Source: Actinomadura spongiicola (GTDB lineage Bacteria > Actinomycetota > Actinomycetes > Streptosporangiales > Streptosporangiaceae). From it: a stretch of 64,000 nt of DNA. The position numbers were made by a program, and so were the translations under genes. The DNA is taken from NCBI RefSeq assembly GCF_003432485.1, contig NZ_QVNQ01000007.1, positions 429,079-493,078 on the forward strand. Reading direction: 5' to 3'. Below the pieces are notes generated by a model. That model was not told where the DNA came from. It was given only the letters and a program-made list of their open reading frames with translations, and did no database searches. Below, piece by piece: positions 6,860 through 13,082 of this stretch (positions within the stretch are counted from its first letter, which is position 1; every line of letters begins with the position of its first letter).

Positions 6860-7438
6860 ATGACGACCGAGCTTGTCGAGATCCCCGGTTACGTCGCGGG
6901 CACCTGGACGATCGACCCCGTCCACTCCGGTGTCGGCTTCACGATCAGGCATCTCATGGTCAGCAAGGTGCGCGGCCGCTTCGGGACTTTCGAGGGGACC
7001 GTCGTGACCGGCGCCGATCCGCTGGAGTCGTCGGTGACCGCGTCCATCGACCTGGCCTCGATCGACACCGGCAACGCCCAGCGCGACGAGCACGTCAGGG
7101 CCGCGGACTTCCTCGACGTCGCCGAGTACCCCACCATGACGTACCGCTCCACCGGCGTGCGCCGTGACGGCGACGGCCACATCTTGGACGGCGAGTTGAC
7201 GTTGCGCGGGACGACCAGGCAGGTCCCGTTGAAGCTGGAGGTCGAGGGGTTCGGCCCCGACCCGTTCCGGCAGGACGACCCGTTCAAGGGCGCTCGCGCC
7301 GGGTTCACCGCCACCGGCGAGATCAACCGGCTGGACTTCGGGATCGGAGACCGCGCCACCGTCCCGGGCGGCGCGCTGGGCCTGGGGGAGAAGGTCGAGA
7401 TCGTCCTGGAGATCCAGGCCGTGCTGCGCACCGACTGA
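6860..7438 (+). CDS. YceI family protein
   Basis: A 192-residue lipocalin-like YceI domain protein. It starts TWTIDPVHSGVGFTIRHLMV, the family signature, then has VRGRFGTFEGTVV, SIDTGNAQRDEHVRAADFLDV and GELTLRGTTRQVPL. YceI proteins bind polyisoprenoid-type lipids or amphiphiles. No signal peptide is visible, so this copy is probably cytoplasmic, as is common in actinobacteria. AGGAG lies just ahead of the ATG. The divergent HxlR regulator suggests induction by stress or a small electrophile. Confidence 0.93.
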   Translation: MTTELVEIPGYVAGTWTIDPVHSGVGFTIRHLMVSKVRGRFGTFEGTVVTGADPLESSVTASIDLASIDTGNAQRDEHVRAADFLDVAEYPTMTYRSTGVRRDGDGHILDGELTLRGTTRQVPLKLEVEGFGPDPFRQDDPFKGARAGFTATGEINRLDFGIGDRATVPGGALGLGEKVEIVLEIQAVLRTD

Positions 7439-7460
7439 TCGTCCGTGAGCGCGAAGGGGA

Positions 7461-7495
7461 GGGCCCCTGACCGGCGTCCGGTTGGTCAGGGGCCC
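7461..7495. terminator. Bidirectional terminator between yceI and chitinase genes
   Basis: GGGCCCCTGACC (7461-7472) and GGTCAGGGGCCC (7484-7495) form a perfect 12-bp stem with an 11-nt loop, placed between two converging genes. Confidence 0.8.
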
Positions 7496-7544
7496 GATGT
7501 CTCGGCTGTCTGAAGGGGCTGGGAGGGTCCCCTCTGCGAACAGC

Positions 7545-9371
7545 TCAGCCGAGACCGTTCTTGATGGCGGAGATGAGCTCACCGTTGGCGGTGTCGCCGC
7601 TGAGCTCCCAGAAGAAGGAGCCGCCGAGACCCTCGGAGGCCGCCCACTTCATCTTTCCGCCGATGGTGGACGGTGTGTCGTAGCTCCACCACTGGTTTCC
7701 GCAGTGCGCGTAGGCCGTACCGGCGACGGTGCCGTTCGAGGGGCACCTGCCCTTGAGGTCCTTGTAGTCCTCGATGCCCTGCTCGTACTTGCCGGGCGCG
7801 GGGCCGGTGGCGGTGCCGCCGGGCTCCTTCTGCGTGACGCCCGTCCAGCCGCGGCCGTAGAAGCCGAGACCCATCACCAGCTTGTTGCCGGGGATGCCGA
7901 GGCCCTTCAGCTTGGCGATGGTGTCCGCCGTGTTGAAGCCCTCGTGCGGGATGCTCGGGTAGGACGTGAGCGGCGAGTGCGGCGCCGTCGGGCCCTTGGC
8001 GTCCCAGGCCCCGAAGTAGTCGTACGTCATCGGCAGGTAGTAGTCGACGTACTGCGACGCGCCCTTGTAGTCGGCCTTGTCCATCTTGCCGCCCGCGCTC
8101 GCGTCGGCGGTGATCGCCGCCGTCACGAGGTTGTCGGAACCGAACTTGGACCGCAGCGCGGAAAGCAGCTTCGTGAACGCGTCCGGCCCGCTCTCGTCGC
8201 AGGTGAGACCGCAGGCGTTCGGGTATTCCCAGTCGATGTCGATGCCGTCGAACACGTCCGCCCAGCGCGAGTCCTCGACCAGCTTGTAGCAGGAGTCGGC
8301 GAACGCGGCGGGGTTCTGCGCGGCCTGGCCGAAGCCGCCGGACCAGGTCCAGCCGCCGAACGACCACAGCACCTTCAGACCCGGGTGCTTCTTCTTCAGC
8401 TTGCGCAGCTGGTTGAAGTTGCCGCGCAGCGGCTGGTCCCAGGTGTCGGCCACACCGTCGACGCTCTGGTCGGCGCCGTAGGCCTTCTCGTAGTCGGCGT
8501 ATCCGTCGCCGATGGTGCACCGGCCGCCCTGGACGTTGCCGAACGCGTAGTTGATGTGCGTCAGCTTGTTCGCGGAGCCGCTCGTCTCGATGTTCTTGAC
8601 GTGGTAGTTCCGCTGGTAGACGCCCCAGTTGACGAAGTAGCCGATGACCTTGTCGCCGGCGCCGCTGCCGTCGCCGTCGGGGGTGGTCACGGAAAGCGTC
8701 TGGGAGGCGGGGGAGCTGTTCCCGGCGGCGTCGTGCGCCTTGACCGTGAACGTGTAGGCGGTTTTGGCGGTAAGTCCGGTAATGGTGGTGCTGGTGCCCG
8801 TCACGGACGCGGCCTTGGTGGTGCCGCGGTAGACGTCGTAGCCGGTGACGGCGACGTTGTCGGTTGATGCGTTCCAGGCCAGGGAGACGGAGGTGGGAGT
8901 CGAGCCGGTGGCGCGCAGGCCGCTGGGAGCGGTGGGAGCTTCGGCGTCGTCGCCTGGGCCGCTGTCGCCATTGCAGGACGCACCGTTGATCTTGCAGCCG
9001 GTGAAGAAGCCGGAGCCGGTTCCGTTGAACCCGAAGCTCGTCTTGTTACCGGCGGCCAGGTTGCCGTTCCAGGTCGGGTTGGTGAAGGTGTAGACGTTCC
9101 CGGACACGGTCTGGGTGGCGTTCCACACCGAGCTGATCGACGTCCCGGACGGCAGCTCCGCTTCGAGCTTCCACCCGCTCAGGGGTGCGTCCGTGCCGTT
9201 GGTGATGGTGCACGTGCCGCCGAAGCCGCTTCCCCAGTCCTGGGTTTTCGTACATTCGGCCGTGATCGTCCCGGCCGACGACGCCGGTGGCGCCGCCAGC
9301 AGGGCGGTGGCGGCCGCCAGGGTTGCTGCGCCGGCGAGCGCGATGCCTCGCCGTCCGCCCTGTCGTGACAT
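7545..9371 (-). CDS. Secreted GH18 chitinase with CBM2 and fibronectin III domains
   Basis: A 608-residue endo-acting chitinase that would cleave chitin to N-acetylglucosamine oligomers outside the cell. Domain order: signal peptide (about 1-33), CBM2 (about 35-134, with aromatic WNG and WKLE residues and paired Cys), Gly/Asp linker, fibronectin III (about 146-231), GH18 catalytic barrel (about 240-608). The catalytic signature DGIDIDWE is at 375-382, with Glu382 the proton donor. SFGGW and MTYDYFG are further GH18 motifs. The layout resembles Streptomyces family 18 chitinases. GGAG precedes the ATG, and a perfect 29-bp palindrome lies 45 bp upstream, the likely control site. Confidence 0.96.
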   Translation of the reverse strand: MSRQGGRRGIALAGAATLAAATALLAAPPASSAGTITAECTKTQDWGSGFGGTCTITNGTDAPLSGWKLEAELPSGTSISSVWNATQTVSGNVYTFTNPTWNGNLAAGNKTSFGFNGTGSGFFTGCKINGASCNGDSGPGDDAEAPTAPSGLRATGSTPTSVSLAWNASTDNVAVTGYDVYRGTTKAASVTGTSTTITGLTAKTAYTFTVKAHDAAGNSSPASQTLSVTTPDGDGSGAGDKVIGYFVNWGVYQRNYHVKNIETSGSANKLTHINYAFGNVQGGRCTIGDGYADYEKAYGADQSVDGVADTWDQPLRGNFNQLRKLKKKHPGLKVLWSFGGWTWSGGFGQAAQNPAAFADSCYKLVEDSRWADVFDGIDIDWEYPNACGLTCDESGPDAFTKLLSALRSKFGSDNLVTAAITADASAGGKMDKADYKGASQYVDYYLPMTYDYFGAWDAKGPTAPHSPLTSYPSIPHEGFNTADTIAKLKGLGIPGNKLVMGLGFYGRGWTGVTQKEPGGTATGPAPGKYEQGIEDYKDLKGRCPSNGTVAGTAYAHCGNQWWSYDTPSTIGGKMKWAASEGLGGSFFWELSGDTANGELISAIKNGLG

Positions 9372-9415
9372 GATTCTCCGTTCGTTCGGCCCCCGAGCAA
9401 ACAGGAATCCCCGCT

Positions 9416-9444
9416 CAATTCTTAGGAAACTTTCCTAAGAATTG
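9416..9444. promoter_or_regulatory. Perfect 29-bp palindrome upstream of the chitinase gene
   Basis: CAATTCTTAGGAAA (9416-9429) and TTTCCTAAGAATTG (9431-9444) are exact reverse complements around a single C. The site is AT-rich in a very GC-rich region and lies where a chitinase promoter would be, so a dimeric repressor site (for example ROK, LacI or GntR type) is likely. I believe TTAGGAAA/TTTCCTAA cores occur before other actinomycete secreted glycoside hydrolase genes, but have not verified this. Confidence 0.65.
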
Positions 9445-9565
9445 GGTGGATCGTAACCGGGTGGAACGATGCCTTCAAGAGCCGGCGAGGGGGTCCGAGC
9501 GTACCGGCGCCGGTGGTCTATTCGGCTGCCTGCACACATACGGGACGGCAGGGGCGAAATTTATT

Positions 9566-10045
9566 TCAGGCCGATCCGAACCATCCCGGAGCGTCGAGCC
9601 GCCATGGATCGTCGGGCGTGACCTGCCGGAGGTCGCGCTCCAGGGCTCGGACGCGGTCGGCGCCGAGCCGCCTGACCCAGTCGTCCCGCACCCGCTCGAA
9701 GATCCGCGCCGAGCGGGCCAGCGAGTCGACGCCCCGCGCGGTCAGCCGGACGACCTTGCGCCGGGCGTCGGACGGGTCGGCGGCGCGCTCGACGTAACCC
9801 GCGCGCTCCAGCGACTCGACCATCTTGCCCGCCGCCTGCTTGGACACGCCGAGCCTGCGGCCGAGTTCGACGGCCGTCGTGCCGTCCGGGCCGATGGCCT
9901 GGAACACGAACCCGTGCATCGGACGCAGCTCGGGATGCCCCTGGACGGCGAGCTCGGCGTGCACCTCGTCGACGATCACGCGGAAGGCGAGCAGGAGCCG
10001 CAGCGGCAGTTCGAAGCCGGGCGGGTCGCCGGGGTCACTTGACAT
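9566..10045 (-). CDS. MarR-family transcriptional regulator
   Basis: A 159-residue MarR winged-helix protein: dimerisation helices at both ends, the recognition region TAVELGRRLGVSKQAAGKMV and the wing DPSDARRKVVRLT with the conserved Asp-Arg. It faces a cupin gene across 61 bp that hold a MarR-type palindrome, so it probably represses itself and the cupin gene and is released by a small ligand. ATG 10045 has GAGG nine bases upstream. A TTG nine bases earlier in frame is less likely. Confidence 0.92.
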   Translation of the reverse strand: MSSDPGDPPGFELPLRLLLAFRVIVDEVHAELAVQGHPELRPMHGFVFQAIGPDGTTAVELGRRLGVSKQAAGKMVESLERAGYVERAADPSDARRKVVRLTARGVDSLARSARIFERVRDDWVRRLGADRVRALERDLRQVTPDDPWRLDAPGWFGSA

Positions 10046-10058
10046 AAAAGACAACCTC

Positions 10059-10076
10059 GTTGACTATATGGACAAC
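10059..10076. promoter_or_regulatory. MarR-type operator between divergent genes
   Basis: GTTGACTATATGGACAAC is symmetric at 14 of 18 positions, with the TTG...CAA ends typical of MarR sites. It overlaps two tandem copies of GACAACC followed by TTGAC (10049-10063 and 10071-10085), 22 bp apart or about two helical turns, which would let two dimers bind the same face. Confidence 0.5.
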
Positions 10077-10106
10077 CGCATTGACCAATCTAGGGGATCG
10101 GGGCTC

Positions 10107-10526
10107 ATGACGCTCATCCGCACCACCGAGAACCGCCGTACCGACACGCCCAACGCGACCGTGACCACGTTCGCGACGCCCACCCAGGGCGGCACGACGG
10201 GCATCGCCGTCTGGCGTGTCGACATGGCGCCCGGCCGGACCGGCCCGCTGCACGCCTTCGACACCGAACAGGTCTGGACGATCCTGGAGGGCACCGCCAC
10301 CGTCGACCTGGACGGCCGCGCGCTGGAGGCGGGCCCCGGCGACACCGTCGTCCTGCCGCCCGACGTCCCGCGCCAGATGACCTCGGGAGCGGACGCCGGG
10401 TTCACCGCCATCGTCGCCGCCCACGCCGGCTGCCTGGCCTACGACCCGCACGCCCGCGTCGACGACACCAAGTGCGAACACGAACCCCAGGGCGACGCGC
10501 GCCTAGTCCCGCCCTGGGCGAGATGA
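10107..10526 (+). CDS. Cupin-domain protein
   Basis: A 139-residue single-domain cupin. Motif 1 is visible around GPLHAFDTEQVWTILEG and motif 2 around GDTVVLPPDVPRQM, where a second metal-binding His is replaced by Arg-Gln, so metal binding may be altered. Such small cupins serve as dioxygenases, isomerases or ligand sensors, and the substrate cannot be read from sequence. Control by the divergent MarR regulator is likely. AGGGG lies nine bases before ATG 10107. Confidence 0.85.
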   Translation: MTLIRTTENRRTDTPNATVTTFATPTQGGTTGIAVWRVDMAPGRTGPLHAFDTEQVWTILEGTATVDLDGRALEAGPGDTVVLPPDVPRQMTSGADAGFTAIVAAHAGCLAYDPHARVDDTKCEHEPQGDARLVPPWAR

Positions 10527-10531
10527 CCGCC

Positions 10532-10626
10532 GGTCCCGTGTGAGCGTGGGCCCGTGTGAGCGTGGGCTCCGTCTGAGCGCCGGCCCTGTGTGAGAGTGGG
10601 CCCCGCGTGACCGCCGGGCCGCGTGG
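10532..10626. repeat. Imperfect tandem repeat of a 16-18 bp unit
   Basis: A unit close to GGGCCCGTGTGAGCGT occurs about five and a half times in a row between the cupin gene and the response regulator gene. The copies differ by small substitutions. No coding potential is apparent. It may act as part of the region between two converging genes or be a simple slippage product. Confidence 0.6.
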
Positions 10627-10664
10627 TCGGTACCCTGCGCGCCCGGCATCGGGGGTCCGGACGC

Positions 10665-11309
10665 TCAGGCGCCCAGATAGGCCAGGACCGCCAGGACGCG
10701 ACGGTTGTCGTCCTCGGACTGCGGCAGCCCGAGCTTGGCGAAGATGCTGTTGGTGTGCTTGCTGATCGCCTTCTCGGTGACGAACAGCTTCCCGGCGATC
10801 GCCGCGTTCGTCCGGCCCTCGGCCATCAGCCCGAGCACCTCGCGCTCGCGGGGAGTCAGTTGTTGCAGCGGCTCCTCGCGGGCGTGCCGGGTCAGCAACT
10901 GCGCCACCACGTCCGGGTCGAGCGCGGTGCCGCCGTCCGCGACCCGGCGCACCGCCTCGACGAAGACCTTCACGTCCGAGACGCGGTCCTTCAGCAGGTA
11001 GCCGATCCCGCCGCTGCTGTCCGAGAGCAGTTCCCGTGCGTAGAGCTGCTCCACATGCTGCGACAGCACCAACACCGGGAGGCCCGGAATCTCCTTCCGG
11101 GCCTCCAGCGCCGCCTTCAGGCCCTCGTCGGTGAACGTCGGCGGAAGCCGCACGTCCACCACCGCGACGTCCGGACGGTGCGTGGTGAGCGCCCGCAGCA
11201 GGGACGGGCCGTTGTCCACCGCCTCGACGACCTCGAAGCCGAACGCCTCTAGCAGGCGGATCAGCCCGTCTCTGAGGAGGGCGAGATCTTCGGCGATGAC
11301 AACGCGCAC
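10665..11309 (-). CDS. NarL/LuxR-type response regulator
   Basis: A 214-residue response regulator. The receiver domain begins VRVVIAEDLALLRDGL with acidic pocket residues, has the phosphoacceptor Asp in DVAVVDVRLPP and the Lys in YLLKDRVSD. The C-terminal GerE helix-turn-helix has LTPREREVLGLMAEGRTN and KLFVTEKAISKHTN. The GTG start at 11309 lies inside the end of the upstream kinase gene (49-nt overlap) with GGAG five bases ahead, so the two are translationally coupled. Its kinase partner is the adjacent gene. Confidence 0.93.
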   Translation of the reverse strand: MRVVIAEDLALLRDGLIRLLEAFGFEVVEAVDNGPSLLRALTTHRPDVAVVDVRLPPTFTDEGLKAALEARKEIPGLPVLVLSQHVEQLYARELLSDSSGGIGYLLKDRVSDVKVFVEAVRRVADGGTALDPDVVAQLLTRHAREEPLQQLTPREREVLGLMAEGRTNAAIAGKLFVTEKAISKHTNSIFAKLGLPQSEDDNRRVLAVLAYLGA

Positions 11310-12571
11310 GGCAGCTCCATGGTCACGACGGTCGGCCCGCCGGGCGGGCTCGTCACGGCCATGGTCCCATCGAATGCCGCCAACCTGCGCTCGATCCCCC
11401 GCATACCGGACCCGCGGGCGGGGTCGGCGCCGCCCGTCCCGTCGTCTCCGACGATCATAAGCAACCGGTCGTCCGCGTGCTCGATCTGGAGCCAGGCGCG
11501 CTGGGAGCCGGAGTGCTTGACGACGTTGGCGAGCATCTCCGCGACCGCGAAGTACGCCGCGGACTCGACCGGCGCGTCGGGACGTCCAGGCAGGTCGATC
11601 CGGACGTCGACGGGCAGCGGCAGGCTCAGCGCTAGCGCCCGGACCGCCCCGTCCAGCCCCCGCTCGGCCAGCACCGGCGGATGGATGCCGCGAACCAGGT
11701 CCCGCAGCTCCGTGAGCGCGGATCCACTGGCCGCGCGTGCCTCGGCGAGAAGCTGCCGCGCCGTCTCGGGGTCGTCCCGCATCATCTCCTCGGCGAGCCC
11801 GATGTTCATGCTCAGCGCGACGAGCCGGGCCTGCGCGCCGTCGTGCAGGTCCCGCTCGATGCGGCGCAGTTCGGCGGCGGACGCGTCCACCGTCTCCGAA
11901 CGCGTCTCCGCCAGCCGCTGGACGCGCTCGGTCAGCGCCGCCCGAGTCGGCGCCAGCAGCGACTGGCAGAACAGCGCGTGGACCCTCAGCAACACCGGCC
12001 CCAGCCGGACCGACACCGCCGTCAACGCGGCCCCGAGGACGATGGTGCCGATGACGCCGAACGCCCCGTACTCGTCCAGCGTCCAGAACGGCCCCCACCC
12101 GTAATCGGTGATCTGCGCCAGCCACGGCGCGACGAGCACGCCCTCCAGGCCGTAGATCGTCATCCCGGTCGCCAGGACCCCGAGGACGAGCGCCACCGGC
12201 ACGTTCAGCAACGTCCACAGCAGGTCACGCCACGACGCCGGGTCGGAGAGCGTCCATCTCAGCCGTCCGAACAACCCGAGTCCGCCCGCGGGCTCCGGCC
12301 GGTACGGGACCGGGATCTCCACCCCTGACCACTCGGCCGCCCACGCGCGCTGCAGGTTGGCGACGGTGCGGATCGCCTGGAACATGACGGGGACGAGCAC
12401 GACCCCGATGCCGAGCGGAATGAACGCGAGCGACAGCACCGCGAGAATGAACAGGGAGAGGTTCCCCACGTACGCCACGACGATCTGGACGATCGCGCGG
12501 ACGAAAGTGGTGAGAACGCGCCGCCCGTACGCTCCGAGTCGCGGCCCAATGGCCAGTTCGCGGTCGCTCAC
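11261..12571 (-). CDS. Membrane sensor histidine kinase (HisKA_3)
   Basis: A 436-residue kinase. The N-terminal half is a putative membrane sensor with about four to five hydrophobic segments (around residues 20-65, 115-145 and 170-190). The HisKA_3 dimerisation domain has ERDLHDGAQARLVAL with the phosphorylated His at about 243, followed by an HATPase domain with MLANVVKHSG and VGDDGTGG. It would phosphorylate the response regulator encoded next to it. GTG 12571 was chosen because GGAGG stands directly upstream. A GTG at 12583 would overlap that ribosome site. The signal sensed is unknown. Confidence 0.92.
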   Translation of the reverse strand: MSDRELAIGPRLGAYGRRVLTTFVRAIVQIVVAYVGNLSLFILAVLSLAFIPLGIGVVLVPVMFQAIRTVANLQRAWAAEWSGVEIPVPYRPEPAGGLGLFGRLRWTLSDPASWRDLLWTLLNVPVALVLGVLATGMTIYGLEGVLVAPWLAQITDYGWGPFWTLDEYGAFGVIGTIVLGAALTAVSVRLGPVLLRVHALFCQSLLAPTRAALTERVQRLAETRSETVDASAAELRRIERDLHDGAQARLVALSMNIGLAEEMMRDDPETARQLLAEARAASGSALTELRDLVRGIHPPVLAERGLDGAVRALALSLPLPVDVRIDLPGRPDAPVESAAYFAVAEMLANVVKHSGSQRAWLQIEHADDRLLMIVGDDGTGGADPARGSGMRGIERRLAAFDGTMAVTSPPGGPTVVTMELPCALSSPKISPSSETG

Positions 12572-12702
12572 CTGTTCCTCCACGGCTGCTCTGTCCGGTA
12601 GATCCCGACTCCTTCATTGTGGTCGACCCGCGTCCTTCGCACGGTGGTGTTAAACCCCCTCTCACCGGCGCCGGAGGGGGAGTTAGACCTACCCTGCCCT
12701 TC

Positions 12703-13057
12703 GTGCGATTCGTGTTCCTGGGCCCCGGACGGCGGTGTGGAGGGCCACCTCGTTCCCGTCGGCGGCGTCGACCAGGTGAGCGGCCGGGACGGGCGGGCCG
12801 AACTCCGTGAGATCTTTGAGAGGGCGATGCGGGGGTCCGGTCGCACGGGCGCCGGGCTCACCGCCGATCTGCTCGACCGCGTCCGGTCGGCGGTCGGCGT
12901 GCTCCACTATTGGACGTCCGGCCGGACGCGCGAAGGGACCCCCGACCGCGTCCCGCCGCGCATCGACGAGAGCCGTGTCGACGAGCTGGACGAGGCCTGG
13001 ATCCCCGTCCGCACCCCGGACGGACCGGGCGTCCTCGTATGGGACAACTCAGACTGA
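12703..13057 (+). pseudogene. DUF6210-like gene with apparent frameshift
   Basis: From about 12730 to the stop at 13057 one frame encodes VEGHLVPVGG, LREIFERAMRG, VGVLHYWTSG, DELDEAWIPV and GPGVLVWDNSD, matching DUF6210-type proteins as I recall them. This frame has no start codon with a ribosome site. The expected beginning, VRFVFLGP, is instead in another frame from GTG 12703. Removing one base near the CCCCGG run (12723-12728) would join them. It is therefore either a frameshifted pseudogene or a sequencing error. The function of the family is unknown. It is read toward tex, 25 bp further on. Confidence 0.5.
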
Positions 13058-13082
13058 AATCAGACTGGAAGCGAAACGAGCC

